64,000 nucleotides of DNA from Aldersonia sp. NBC_00410 (GTDB taxonomy: Bacteria; Actinomycetota; Actinomycetes; Mycobacteriales; Mycobacteriaceae): contig NZ_JAPENM010000002.1 in NCBI RefSeq assembly GCF_026342035.1, positions 310,001-374,000 of the forward strand, read 5' to 3'. Under the pieces are notes generated by a model, which worked only from the letters and a program-made list of their open reading frames with translations, was not told the DNA's origin and made no database searches. Within the stretch, counting starts at the first letter, position 1. The number at the start of each line of letters is the position of its first letter. The translations under genes were made by a program, and so were the position numbers. Shown in pieces: positions 55,029-64,000 of this stretch.

Positions 55029-55072
55029 AATCCGGATGACGTCGAATCCGGATGACGTCGAATCCGGATGAC
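55029..55072. repeat. 16-bp tandem repeat after ctaF
   Basis: Two full copies of AATCCGGATGACGTCG (55029-55044, 55045-55060) and a partial third (55061-55072) end exactly at the ctaF stop codon (55073-55075, minus strand). They are in the ctaF 3' UTR. Confidence 0.9.
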
Positions 55073-55489
55073 CTAGTGCTTCTCGGGTCCGAGGTAGTAC
55101 TCGAAGACCAGGCCGCCGACCGCGAACAGCACGAACACGACGCCGGTCGCGATCAGCCACGGCTCGAAGAACGCGAGACCGGTCGCGGTGGTGGTGGCCG
55201 CCGCGGCAAGGGTGATCGGCCAGAAGCTGAACGGGCTGAAGAAGCCCAGGTCACCCGCGCCGTCGGCGATCTCGGCATCCTCGTAGTCCTCCGGGCGCAG
55301 GTCGAGCCGGCGGGCGACGAACCGGAAATAGGTGCCGATGATGAGTGAGAGCCCTGCGGTCAGCACGATCGCGGTGAGGCCGGCCCACTCGATGCCCGTG
55401 CGGGAGAGCCCGGTGAAGACCCCGTAGATGATCGCGACGAGAATAAAGAACACCGTCAGGAGTTCGAAGAGCTTGGCTTCGACCTTCAT
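55073..55489 (-). CDS. ctaF: Cytochrome c oxidase subunit 4 (CtaF)
   Basis: The 138-residue subunit IV of the actinobacterial aa3 oxidase starts [37 protein letters not shown] and has four membrane segments. SRTGIEWAG and [38 protein letters not shown] are typical. It is 13 bases downstream of ctaC, as in mycobacteria (Rv2200c-Rv2199c). Confidence 0.94.
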   Translation of the reverse strand: MKVEAKLFELLTVFFILVAIIYGVFTGLSRTGIEWAGLTAIVLTAGLSLIIGTYFRFVARRLDLRPEDYEDAEIADGAGDLGFFSPFSFWPITLAAAATTTATGLAFFEPWLIATGVVFVLFAVGGLVFEYYLGPEKH

Positions 55490-55502
55490 TTCGTTTCAGT
55501 CC

Positions 55503-56603
55503 TTAGTTGCCCGCGGCCGTGGAGGCCTCGCGAATGGTGCGGTCGGTGTCGAACGGATACGTCGACGTGGCGGTCGGCGACTGGCCGATCAGCTGCAGCG
55601 CCTCGGCATTGGACAGGCCTTGGCCACCCTCCGACACCGGCTTGCGGGCGTCGATGTAGGTGTCGAATGCCTCCGGGCTCACCGCACGGACCTCGAAGTT
55701 CATCATCGAGTGGAAGGTGCCGCACATTTCGGCGCAGCGGCCGACGAAGGCCCCTTCCTTCTCGATCTCGCTGATTTGGAAGACGTTGTCGGAGTGGTTT
55801 TCCTTCGGGTTCGGCTGCACGTCGCGCTTGAACAGGAACTCCGGCACCCAGAACGCGTGAATGACATCTGCGGAGGCGAGCGAGAACTCGACCCGCTTGC
55901 CGGTCGGCAGCACCAGCACCGGAATCTGGTCGCTCGAACCGACGGTCTCGATTGTGTCGTACTTCAGGTAGGACAGGTCCCCGGCGTCCTTGCCGTTGAT
56001 CGGACCGGGCCGCGGGCGGCCCTCCTCATTCGTTCGCTCGGCGGCCTCCTCGGCCGCGAGCTTGTTCGCGTCCTCACGGACGTGGTCGGCGCCGTCCCAG
56101 CGGACCGTGCCATCGTCGACGGTGCGGTAGCCGAACTTCCAGTTCCACTGGAACGCGGTCACATCGACGACAACGGCCGGATCCGGCTCCTTCTCGTGGA
56201 CGTAGTTCTGCACGACGACGGTGAAGTAGAACAGGATCGCGATGATCACGAACGGCGCGGCGGTGTAGCTGAGCTCGAGGGGCACGTTGTAACCGGTCTG
56301 GCGAGGGAAGTCCTCGCCCTCCTTCGCGCGGCTCTTGCGGTGGAATACCACGGTCCAGAAGGTCAGACCCCAGACCAGCACACCCATCGCCAGGGCGGCG
56401 ATGACCGACCAGGTCCACAGTTCGCGCATGCGCTCGGCCTGCGGCGTGACGCCCGACGGCCAGCCGAACCGGAGTACGGCATTGTCGGTCGAACAACCCG
56501 ACAACAACACCGCGGCCACGCCGAGTGAAATAACAAGGCCGGCTCGCCGAACGATTCGACTCGGTGGCCGGACCGCTCCCCGAACTCCGCTCTTGTGCGC
56601 CAC
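55503..56603 (-). CDS. ctaC: Cytochrome c oxidase subunit II (CtaC)
   Basis: The 366-residue CuA subunit receives electrons from cytochrome c. It has a lipoprotein signal ([12 protein letters not shown]), two membrane helices after residue 60, and the CuA ligands in [15 protein letters not shown] (C-x3-C-x3-H); the other His is in [18 protein letters not shown]. The usual actinobacterial insert is present. I chose GTG 56601-56603 because AAGG lies seven bases upstream; a GTG two codons upstream is possible. The next gene on this strand is ctaF. Confidence 0.94.
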   Translation of the reverse strand: MAHKSGVRGAVRPPSRIVRRAGLVISLGVAAVLLSGCSTDNAVLRFGWPSGVTPQAERMRELWTWSVIAALAMGVLVWGLTFWTVVFHRKSRAKEGEDFPRQTGYNVPLELSYTAAPFVIIAILFYFTVVVQNYVHEKEPDPAVVVDVTAFQWNWKFGYRTVDDGTVRWDGADHVREDANKLAAEEAAERTNEEGRPRPGPINGKDAGDLSYLKYDTIETVGSSDQIPVLVLPTGKRVEFSLASADVIHAFWVPEFLFKRDVQPNPKENHSDNVFQISEIEKEGAFVGRCAEMCGTFHSMMNFEVRAVSPEAFDTYIDARKPVSEGGQGLSNAEALQLIGQSPTATSTYPFDTDRTIREASTAAGN

Positions 56604-56894
56604 GTTCACGCCTTCCTGATCGCCGCAACTTCGAATGGCACTGCTGAAGTCTTGATCCACGCACGAGCCACCAGCGATGGCTCGAATACTACGCAGCGTA
56701 GACCAAACCCGGTGCCAGTTCGCTGTCGGGTCGCGCACCTACTCACCGGCCCAGTGGTGGCAACACTCGCCGCAGGTAGAGTCCGGTCCTGCCTGCCCGC
56801 CGCGGCGCTGCGGCATACTCGGGCGGAACGTGTGACGCCCGGCATGTGCTCGTAGCACCCATCATCCGAAACCGAAACGAGGTTCGAAGACAAC
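56604..56894. other. Divergent intergenic region ctaC/asnB
   Basis: This 291-base gap between divergent ctaC and asnB must carry both promoters. I see no gene, repeat or clear hairpin in it. A short plus-strand frame (56595-56855) lacks coding character. Confidence 0.5.
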
Positions 56895-58856
56895 GTGTGC
56901 GGCCTGCTCGGACTCCTGACGTCCAACGGCACCAGCGACGAGTCCGTCGAGCTGGTCGACGGCGCGATGCACTGCCTGCGGCACCGCGGCCCCGACGAGC
57001 ACGGCACCTGGCACGACGATGACATGGTCTTCGGTTTCAATCGATTGTCGATCATCGACATCGCGCATTCGCATCAACCGCTGCGGTGGGGCCCGCCGGA
57101 TTTCCCCGACCGGTACGCGCTGACCTTCAACGGTGAGATCTACAACTATCTCGAGCTGCGCGCCGAACTCGCCGAAAAGCACGGTGCGCAGTTCCGCACG
57201 GAAGGTGACAGCGAGACGATTGTCGCGGCCTACCACTACTGGGGCCCCTCGGCGGTGCGCCGGCTGCGCGGCATGTTCGCCTTTGCCATCTGGGACACCC
57301 TGGACCGGACCGCGTTCATCGCCCGCGACCCGTTCGGGATCAAGCCGCTGTTCCTTGCCACCGGTCCGGGCGGCACCGCGTTCGGCAGCGAGAAGAAGAG
57401 CGTGTTGCAACTGCTCGGGCAACTCGGCCTCGGTGATGAGCTCGATCCACGAGCGATCGAGCACTACACCGTGCTGCAGTACGTGCCGGAGCCGGAAACC
57501 CTGCACCGAAATGTCCGCCGACTCGAGTCCGGCTGCTTTGCCACCCTCCGGCCGGGCCAGGACCCGGAGGTCACCCGATATTTCGAACCGGCCTTCCGGG
57601 TGCGCCCGTTCGCGCCCGGGTCCGAGCAGGCGCGGTACGCCGAAATCGCGGACGCACTCGAAGACTCGGTCGCCAAACACATGCGCGCCGACGTCACCGT
57701 CGGGTCGTTCCTGTCCGGCGGCATCGACTCCACCGCCATCGCGGCACTCGCGATGCGGCACAACCCGAATCTGATCACCTTCACCACCGGTTTCGAGCGG
57801 GAGGGCTACTCCGAAGTCGACGTCGCCGCGGAGTCGGCCGAGGCAATCGGCGCCCGTCACATCGTCAAGGTCGTCTCGCCGCTCGAGTTCGCCGAGGCCA
57901 TCCCGGAGATCGTCTGGTATCTCGACGATCCGGTCGCCGACCCGGCGCTGGTGCCGCTGTACTTCGTGGCGAAGGAGGCGCGCAAGCACGTCAAGGTCGT
58001 GCTGTCCGGCGAAGGTGCCGACGAATTGTTCGGCGGCTACACCATCTACCGCGAGCCCCTCTCGCTACGCCCGTTCGAAAAGTTGTCGCCGCGTCTGCGC
58101 CGCGCCGCGGCGCGGCTCTCGGAGCGCATTCCCGAGGGGACCAGGGGAAAGAGCCTGCTGCACCGTGGCTCGATGACGCTCGAGGAGCGCTACTACGGCA
58201 ACGCCCGCAGCTTCAACGACGCGCAATTGCGCGCGGTGCTGCGCGAGTTTCGCCCCGAATGGACCCACCGCGACGTGACCGCGGCCATTTACGAGCGCTC
58301 GCAGGGCTGGGACCCGGTGGCGCGGATGCAGCACCTGGACCTGTTCACCTGGCTGCGCGGCGACATCCTGGTCAAGGCCGACAAGATGACCATGGCCAAC
58401 TCGCTGGAGCTGCGCGTACCGTTCCTCGACCCCGAGGTATTCCGGGTCGCCGAGCAGATTCCGTTCGACCAGAAGATCACCAGCGGGCGCGGTCGTGCGG
58501 GGCAGCGACGTTCCACCCAACAGACGACGAAATACGCCCTGCGCCAGGCGCTGGAGGGAATCGTGCCTGCGCACGTGCTGCATCGCGCCAAGCTCGGCTT
58601 CCCGGTGCCGCTGCGGCACTGGCTGCGCGGAACCGAACTCTACGACTGGGCGCAACTACAGATCGCCGAGTCGCAGACCGACCATCTCCTCGACAAGGCC
58701 GCGATCAAGACCATGCTCGACGAGCATCGCGCGGGCCGGTCCGATCACAGCAGGCGGTTGTGGACCGTGCTGATCTTCATGGTCTGGCACGGCATCTTCG
58801 TCGAGGGCCGCATCGTGCCCGACATCAAGGAGCCGACCTACCCGGTCGAGGTCTGA
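56895..58856 (+). CDS. asnB: Asparagine synthetase (glutamine-hydrolysing)
   Basis: The 653-residue enzyme makes asparagine from aspartate, ATP and glutamine. The GTG start is followed by TGC, so Met removal leaves the N-terminal nucleophile Cys (CGLLGLLTSNG). The class II glutaminase domain spans about 1-220 (HRGPDEHG, FNRLSIIDIAHSHQPL, LTFNGEIYNYLELR). The synthetase domain follows (SFLSGGIDSTAIAALA PPi loop; GEGADELFGGY). It matches Rv2201 and lies divergent from ctaC. Confidence 0.95.
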   Translation: MCGLLGLLTSNGTSDESVELVDGAMHCLRHRGPDEHGTWHDDDMVFGFNRLSIIDIAHSHQPLRWGPPDFPDRYALTFNGEIYNYLELRAELAEKHGAQFRTEGDSETIVAAYHYWGPSAVRRLRGMFAFAIWDTLDRTAFIARDPFGIKPLFLATGPGGTAFGSEKKSVLQLLGQLGLGDELDPRAIEHYTVLQYVPEPETLHRNVRRLESGCFATLRPGQDPEVTRYFEPAFRVRPFAPGSEQARYAEIADALEDSVAKHMRADVTVGSFLSGGIDSTAIAALAMRHNPNLITFTTGFEREGYSEVDVAAESAEAIGARHIVKVVSPLEFAEAIPEIVWYLDDPVADPALVPLYFVAKEARKHVKVVLSGEGADELFGGYTIYREPLSLRPFEKLSPRLRRAAARLSERIPEGTRGKSLLHRGSMTLEERYYGNARSFNDAQLRAVLREFRPEWTHRDVTAAIYERSQGWDPVARMQHLDLFTWLRGDILVKADKMTMANSLELRVPFLDPEVFRVAEQIPFDQKITSGRGRAGQRRSTQQTTKYALRQALEGIVPAHVLHRAKLGFPVPLRHWLRGTELYDWAQLQIAESQTDHLLDKAAIKTMLDEHRAGRSDHSRRLWTVLIFMVWHGIFVEGRIVPDIKEPTYPVEV

Positions 58857-58904
58857 GGGCGGCCGGCGGCAATTCGCCGCGGCAGCAGGCCCGGTGACCG
58901 CTCG

Positions 58905-60008
<1,104 letters not shown>

Positions 60009-60055
60009 TTACCGGGTGGTGCCGACCACACCCGCGACCCGGGCGGTCCGCCGCA

Positions 60056-60112
60056 ATCGAATGAACGGTACGTTCATGCGATCAGATCGACTGAACGGTT
60101 CCGTTCATTCGA
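60056..60112. repeat. Composite palindromic repeat, copy 4
   Basis: Left hairpin ATGAACGG-TA-CGTTCAT (one base shorter stem) and right hairpin CTGAACGG-TT-CCGTTCA flank the centre GCGATCAGATCGA. The flanks ATCGA and TTCGA pair. It is the most diverged of the four. It lies after the HesB-like gene and its terminator. Confidence 0.85.
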
Positions 60113-60125
60113 GCCCGCCGTGACA

Positions 60126-60174
60126 CACGACAACGGCGCGGGTGTCGATTGAGCACACCCACGCCGTTGTCGTG
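60126..60174 (-). terminator. Terminator of the HesB-like gene
   Basis: A 20-base stem with one mismatch (60126-60145 with 60155-60174; CACGACAACGGCGCGGGTGT against its near complement) closes a nine-base loop, 22 bases past the stop of the minus-strand gene. Confidence 0.85.
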
Positions 60175-60196
60175 GTCAGGCGAACGTTGCGCGTCT

Positions 60197-60547
60197 TTAG
60201 TTGAAGCTGTCACCGCACGCGCACGAGCCGGTCGCGTTCGGGTTGTCGATCGTGAAGCCCTGCTTCTCGATGGTGTCGACGAAATCGATCGAGGCACCCT
60301 GCACGTAGGGCGCGCTCATCCGATCCACCGCGAGGCTGACCCCGCCGAAGTCGACGATCAGGTCACCGTCGAGGTTGCGGTCGTCGAAGAAAAGCTGGTA
60401 GCGCAGGCCCGCACAGCCTCCGGGCTGCACCGCGATGCGAAGCGAGAGGTCGTCGCGACCCTCCTGGTCGAGCAGCGCCTTCGCCTTGGCGGCGGCCGCG
60501 TCGGTCAGAGTCACGCCATGGATGGCGGTCTCGTTCTGCACAGTCAT
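60197..60547 (-). CDS. HesB/IscA/ErpA-type iron-sulfur assembly protein (Rv2204c-like)
   Basis: The 116-residue A-type Fe-S carrier protein has VTLTDAAAAKAKALLDQEGRDDLSLRIAVQPGGCAGLRYQLFFDD and the C-terminal TGSCACGDSF; the three cysteines (GGC, CAC) are the cluster ligands. It matches Rv2204c. The ATG has GGGAG eight bases upstream. Divergent from DUF3043. Confidence 0.93.
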   Translation of the reverse strand: MTVQNETAIHGVTLTDAAAAKAKALLDQEGRDDLSLRIAVQPGGCAGLRYQLFFDDRNLDGDLIVDFGGVSLAVDRMSAPYVQGASIDFVDTIEKQGFTIDNPNATGSCACGDSFN

Positions 60548-60732
60548 CGGGTCTCCCTAACTAAAAGCATGCTGTTCGTTGCCGTGAACAAGACAACGGT
60601 ACCCCCGCTCCCGGTATTCCTTCCATTTCACCTGGCCGAACCGACCCGCCCGAGCACAGATCACCCGTTGCGTTGCGATATCGACGGCAACCGGATTGTC
60701 GCGTTCACTGTGCCATCCCATAGCCTGGGAGG
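60548..60732. other. Divergent intergenic region HesB-like/DUF3043
   Basis: A 185-base gap carries divergent promoters. TAGCCT at 60721-60726 is a -10 hexamer six bases before the DUF3043 GTG. No iron-box-like sequence was seen. Confidence 0.5.
60721..60732 (+). promoter_or_regulatory. -10 hexamer of a putative leaderless DUF3043 transcript
   Basis: TAGCCT (60721-60726) is followed by six bases and the GTG at 60733. The GGGAGG between them is too close to serve as a Shine-Dalgarno. Confidence 0.6.
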
Positions 60733-61374
60733 GTGAAGCTCTTGGGCCGCAAAAATACCGGCAATTCGGACGACGGTTCGTCGGCGGCGGAGATCCCCCC
60801 GCTGGAGTCCCAACAAGTCGGCAAGGGCAAACCCACCCCCAAGCGGCGCGAGGCCGAAGCCAAGCGCCGGGGGCCGGTCGCGCCGGCACCGCTGACGGCC
60901 AAGGAAGCTCGGGCGCGCAAAAAGGCTGCTCGCGGCGATAAAACCGAGCGCAAACAGGCCGCCAACGAGCGCCGCGAGGACGCTGCGGATCGCCGCGCCC
61001 GGATGCTCGCCGGCGAAGAAAAATACCTGCTCCCGCGCGATAAGGGACCGGCCCGCCGGCTGGCGCGCGACATCGTCGACTCCCGGCGCCACCTGCTCGG
61101 GTTGTTCATGCCGCTGGCGTTGTTCCTGATCCTGACGATGTTCGCCGCTGCCGCGCTGCAGTCGCTCATCACCCTGGTGATGCTGGTCATGTTCGTTTTC
61201 ATGGCGGCCGAGGGCGTCCTGCTCGGTCGCCGGGTGAACAATCGCGTGCACGAGCGCTACCCGGACAGCACCGAGAGCGGGCTCAAGCTCGGCTGGTACG
61301 TGTTCGTCCGCGCATCGCAGCTACGCCGGATGCGCGCCCCGAAACCGCAGGTCGAGATCGGCGCCAGCGTCTGA
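60733..61374 (+). CDS. DUF3043 membrane protein (Rv2206-like)
   Basis: The 213-residue protein has a basic, disordered N-terminus (KPTPKRREAEAKRRGP, EARARKKAARGDK) and a membrane domain with two helices (LLGLFMPLALFLILTMFAAAA, LVMLVMFVFMAAEGVLLG) followed by VNNRVHERYPDSTESGLKLGWYVFVRASQLRRMR. This is the DUF3043 signature. Function is unknown; Rv2206 precedes cobT in M. tuberculosis. Confidence 0.92.
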   Translation: MKLLGRKNTGNSDDGSSAAEIPPLESQQVGKGKPTPKRREAEAKRRGPVAPAPLTAKEARARKKAARGDKTERKQAANERREDAADRRARMLAGEEKYLLPRDKGPARRLARDIVDSRRHLLGLFMPLALFLILTMFAAAALQSLITLVMLVMFVFMAAEGVLLGRRVNNRVHERYPDSTESGLKLGWYVFVRASQLRRMRAPKPQVEIGASV

Positions 61375-61391
61375 CGCGTGCGGCCGTCCGG

Positions 61392-61613
61392 TCAGTTGTG
61401 CGGGGCGCGGTGGCTCATCGCGAGAATTTCAGCGTTCACCCGGGCCGCGTCGCGATCGATTCCCGTGTAGGAGTCGGCCGGGTCGGACGGGCGCAGCGCG
61501 TTGTAGCGGAAGTTGGGCAGCCAAGCCGGCGCGGGGCGCGGGCGACGCCGTAACGCGACCAGTCCGCCTTCCAGAGCCAGCATCACCAGCACCAATAATG
61601 CGAATGTCGTCAT
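61392..61613 (-). CDS. Small single-pass membrane protein of unknown function
   Basis: The 73-residue protein begins MTTFALLVLVMLALEGGLVALRRRPRPAPAWLPN, one membrane segment followed by a basic stretch. The rest is polar (SDPADSYTGIDRDAARVNAEILAMSHRAPHN). I do not recognise it. The ATG at 61611-61613 fits; AAAATT lies six bases upstream. Divergent from the GATase1-AraC gene. Confidence 0.65.
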   Translation of the reverse strand: MTTFALLVLVMLALEGGLVALRRRPRPAPAWLPNFRYNALRPSDPADSYTGIDRDAARVNAEILAMSHRAPHN

Positions 61614-61687
61614 GGCAGTAATTTTGCGCCAGGCCAATTACTGCCGAAAGTGGCAGATCGGACATGGTGCGAAAAGATTCCGCCATC

Positions 61688-61699
61688 TAGGCTGATGGC
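61688..61699 (+). promoter_or_regulatory. -10 hexamer of a putative leaderless glxA-like transcript
   Basis: TAGGCT (61688-61693) is followed by six bases and the ATG at 61700. Confidence 0.55.
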
Positions 61700-62677
61700 A
61701 TGCTGCACAAAGTTGCCGTCGTGCTCTGCGAACGCGTGGCGATGTTCGAGTTCGGCGTGGTGTGCGAGGTCTTCGGTCTCGATCGCAGCGACGACGGCCT
61801 GCCGACGATCGACTTCCGGGTCTGCGGCACCGATCCGGGCACCCCGATGCGCAGTTCCACACCCGGTATCGCCGTCACTCCCGAACACGGCCTCGACGAA
61901 GTCCACGACGCCGATCTCGTCGTGATCCCCGCCGCGGCCGCGCACAACGGCTACGACCCGCGAATCCTCGCCGCACTGCGCGCCGCCGCCGACGCGGGCG
62001 CGACAGTGCTGACGGTGTGCTCGGGCGCCTTCGTCGCCGGCGCCGCCGGACTGCTCGACGGACGGCGCTGCACCACGCACTGGAAGTACACCGACGAACT
62101 CGCGCGCATGTACCCGTCCGCGACCGTGGACCCCGACGTGCTGTTCGTCGACGAGGGCAATCTCATCACCAGCGCCGGTACGGCTGCGGGGATCGACGCG
62201 TGCCTGTATCTCGTGCGCCGCGAGCTCGGCAGTACCGTCGCCAACTCCATCGCCCGGCGCATGGTCGTGCCGCCCCAACGCGATGGCGGCCAGCGCCAGT
62301 TCATCGAACGTCCCGTGGTGCAGTGCCGCTCGGACAGTCTCGCCCCCACACTGCAGTGGATGAACGACAACCTCGACCAGCAGCACACGGTCGACGACCT
62401 CGCCGCCCGCTCGACGATGTCGCCACGCACCTTCGCCCGCAAATTCGCTGCGGAGACCGGCACCACCCCGGTGAAATGGCTGACCAATCAGCGGATCCTG
62501 CACGCGAAGGATCTCCTCGAGAACACCGATCTGCCGCTCGAGTCGATCGCCGACCGGTGTGGGTTCTCCTCCGGCGCGCTATTGCGCCACCATTTCAATC
62601 GGCTCGTCGGCATCGCCCCCGCGGAGTACCGGCGCCGGTTCAGCTGCCGAGCCGAGCCCGCCGCACAGGCGGGTTGA
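61700..62677 (+). CDS. GATase1-like/AraC-family transcriptional regulator (GlxA/FtrA type)
   Basis: The 325-residue protein has an N-terminal DJ-1/PfpI-like domain (VAVVLCERVAMFEFGVVCEVFG, VVIPAAAAHNGYDPRILAALRAAADAGATVLTVCSGAFVAGAAGLLDGRRCTTHWKYTDELARMYPSA) and a C-terminal AraC domain (about 220-315: VDDLAARSTMSPRTFARKFAAETGTTPVKWLTNQRILHAKDLLENTDLPLESIADRCGF). It is a paralogue of the regulator at 30042. Target genes are not adjacent. Confidence 0.9.
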   Translation: MLHKVAVVLCERVAMFEFGVVCEVFGLDRSDDGLPTIDFRVCGTDPGTPMRSSTPGIAVTPEHGLDEVHDADLVVIPAAAAHNGYDPRILAALRAAADAGATVLTVCSGAFVAGAAGLLDGRRCTTHWKYTDELARMYPSATVDPDVLFVDEGNLITSAGTAAGIDACLYLVRRELGSTVANSIARRMVVPPQRDGGQRQFIERPVVQCRSDSLAPTLQWMNDNLDQQHTVDDLAARSTMSPRTFARKFAAETGTTPVKWLTNQRILHAKDLLENTDLPLESIADRCGFSSGALLRHHFNRLVGIAPAEYRRRFSCRAEPAAQAG

Positions 62678-62689
62678 TAGCGTTCCTGC
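62678..62689 (+). promoter_or_regulatory. -10 hexamer of a putative leaderless cobU transcript
   Basis: TAGCGT (62678-62683) is followed by six bases and the cobU GTG at 62690; it overlaps the stop of the preceding gene. Confidence 0.5.
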
Positions 62690-63241
62690 GTGCCGTCGCC
62701 CGCCGCTGTCCCGCACCGGACACTCGTCATCGGCGGTGCACGGTCGGGTAAGTCGGCACACGCCGAACGGATCGTCGCCGACGGCAGCGACCCGGTCCGG
62801 TATATCGCCACCGCGCGCCGACACCCGGGCGACGACGATTTCGAGCGGAGGATCGCCGCACACCGCGAACGCCGCCCGCCGACCTGGGCTGTCGTCGAGT
62901 CCGCCGATACTGCCCTGCCCGACCTGCTGGCCGCGCCGGCGGCCCCGGCCACCCTCATCGACGACCTCGGCACTTGGCTGACCGTCGTGATCGACGACGC
63001 GGATGCCTGGGACGAACCGCGCGGCACGATCGCGGCACACGCCGAACGACTTACGTCGGCGGTGGCCAGGTACGCCGGTCGCCTGGTGATCGTCACCCCG
63101 GAGGTCGGCCAGGGCGTCGTGCCCGCCACCTCGTCGGGACGGCTGTTCCGCGATGAACTCGGCGACCTCAATCAACGAATCGCCGCCGCGTGCGACGAGG
63201 TGGTGCTCGTGGTCGCGGGCCTACCACTCCCACTGAAGTAG
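62690..63241 (+). CDS. cobU: Adenosylcobinamide kinase/guanylyltransferase CobU
   Basis: The 183-residue bifunctional enzyme phosphorylates adenosylcobinamide and transfers GMP from GTP in cobalamin synthesis. P-loop [52 protein letters not shown] and [31 protein letters not shown] are the CobU motifs. The GTG start at 62690 has TAGCGT six bases upstream. It is followed by cobT. Confidence 0.94.
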   Translation: MPSPAAVPHRTLVIGGARSGKSAHAERIVADGSDPVRYIATARRHPGDDDFERRIAAHRERRPPTWAVVESADTALPDLLAAPAAPATLIDDLGTWLTVVIDDADAWDEPRGTIAAHAERLTSAVARYAGRLVIVTPEVGQGVVPATSSGRLFRDELGDLNQRIAAACDEVVLVVAGLPLPLK

Positions 63242-63291
63242 CGAATTTCCCTGTCCACCATGCTATTCGACGCAAGACGAAAGGCCTCCCA

Positions 63292-64000
63292 GTGACGGCT
63301 GACGCAGACAATCCGGAGTTCGGCCCCGTCGTCGCACCCGATCCGGGGATGCGCGCGGCCGCGGAGGCGCGCCAGCTGCAGCTGACCAAGCCGCCCGGCT
63401 CACTCGGCCGCCTCGAACGGATCGGCAACTGGATCGCTGCCTGCCAAGGTCAATGCCCGCCGAAACTGCTCGAGCGCCCTCGCGTCGTCGTGTTCGCCGG
63501 TGACCACGGCATCGCGCGCCACGGTGTGTCCGCGTTTCCGAGCGAGGTCACCGCGCAGATGGTGGCGAACTTCCTGGCCGGCGGTGCCGCCGTGAACGCA
63601 CTGGCTCGTACCGCAGGAGCCACCGTGCGGGTCGTGGATATCGCCGTCGACGCCGACACCGACGAGCGGGTCAGCGACCACAAAGTGCGCCGGTCGTCCG
63701 GGTCGATCGACCGCGAGGACGCCCTGTCCGAGGACGAGGTGCGCGCCGCCATCGCCGCGGGGCGCGCGATCGCCGATGAGGAGGTCGACTCCGGGGCGGA
63801 CATTTTGATCGCCGGCGAGATGGGGATCGGGAACACCACCCCGGCCACCGTCCTGATCGCGGCGCTCACCGATACCGAGCCGGTCGCCGCGGTTGGCCGG
63901 GGCACCGGCATCGACGACGCAGCATGGTGCCGCAAGACCGCGGCCGTACGCGATGCGTTGCGCCGTGCCCGACCGGTGCTGGCCGATCCAGTCGCGCTGC
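63292..64000 (+). CDS. cobT: Nicotinate-nucleotide-dimethylbenzimidazole phosphoribosyltransferase CobT (3' truncated)
   Basis: The frame runs off the window end after about 236 residues of a protein normally about 350. CobT transfers phosphoribose to 5,6-dimethylbenzimidazole in cobalamin nucleotide-loop assembly. Visible are [58 protein letters not shown] and [19 protein letters not shown] (substrate site). The GTG at 63292 has AAAGG seven bases upstream. The same cobU-cobT-cobS order is likely beyond the window. Confidence 0.95.
   Translation, partial: MTADADNPEFGPVVAPDPGMRAAAEARQLQLTKPPGSLGRLERIGNWIAACQGQCPPKLLERPRVVVFAGDHGIARHGVSAFPSEVTAQMVANFLAGGAAVNALARTAGATVRVVDIAVDADTDERVSDHKVRRSSGSIDREDALSEDEVRAAIAAGRAIADEEVDSGADILIAGEMGIGNTTPATVLIAALTDTEPVAAVGRGTGIDDAAWCRKTAAVRDALRRARPVLADPVAL

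Noticed and set aside
62678-63291. Cobalamin riboswitch ahead of cobU or cobT
   Set aside because: The gaps before cobU (12 bases) and cobT (50 bases) are too short, and no B12-box-like core was seen.

Overview
The window is high-GC DNA from a mycolic-acid actinobacterium, most likely a member of the Nocardiaceae (Rhodococcus/Nocardia-like); I cannot resolve the genus. The evidence is gene order and protein content. The first three quarters follow the Mycobacterium tuberculosis Rv2681-Rv2715 block: rnd, dxs, trmA-like, APC permease, the trkA pair, DUF3159, OB-fold protein, DUF3710, dut, DUF3093, DUF4193, cei, suhB, ppgK, sigA, yihY, DUF3039, DUF3099, sigB, ideR, DUF4192, PAC2 and hydrolases. 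The last 9 kb follow the Rv2199c-Rv2207 block: ctaF, ctaC, asnB, adoK, HesB-like, DUF3043 and cobT. Mycothiol-dependent formaldehyde dehydrogenase (mscR) and cytochrome oxidase subunits also fit an aerobic actinobacterium. No rRNA, tRNA, phage, insertion sequence or CRISPR array was seen.

Layout. 1-3.8 kb: 3' end of rnd, a frameshifted AbiEi/DUF559-type protein, and dxs. 4-7.8 kb: a glutaminase-STAS-cNMP fusion and a two-gene drug-type ABC exporter. 7.8-12.6 kb: a tRNA/rRNA uracil methyltransferase coupled to an APC permease, divergent from two TrkA-type K+ regulatory proteins. 12.6-19.8 kb: a SigD-like ECF sigma factor, conserved actinobacterial membrane and cell-envelope proteins, dut and suhB. 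19.9-24.8 kb: ppgK-sigA and a K+/H+ antiporter pair. 24.8-33.7 kb: a helicase, YihY, small DUFs, an MFS transporter next to a GATase1-AraC regulator, a methyltransferase and sigB. 33.8-43.7 kb: a GNAT/acyl-CoA ligase plus AcuC deacetylase, ideR-galE, DUF4192, a lipoprotein and the mscR-MBL pair. 43.9-55 kb: PAC2, tandem alpha/beta hydrolases, a Ski2-like helicase, a methyltransferase, DUF5997 with an orphan LysR effector domain, oxyR with ahpCD, and a PhzF homologue. 55-64 kb: ctaCF, asnB, adoK, HesB-like, DUF3043, a second GATase1-AraC regulator, cobU and the start of cobT.

Functional themes are transcription control (sigA, sigB, an ECF factor, ideR, oxyR), redox and metal homeostasis, and respiratory and isoprenoid housekeeping metabolism.

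The most unusual structure is a family of four about 50-60 bp 'palindromes of palindromes' (near 649, 1761, 44864 and 60056), each lying at or just after a gene end. In the first copy the repeat itself supplies the stop codons of two convergent reading frames. Three-copy short tandem repeats (18, 18 and 16 bp) around adoK and ctaF are a second recurrent pattern. A third is a set of at least 16 gene starts that have no clear Shine-Dalgarno but carry a -10-like hexamer 6-7 nt upstream, as expected for leaderless mRNAs.
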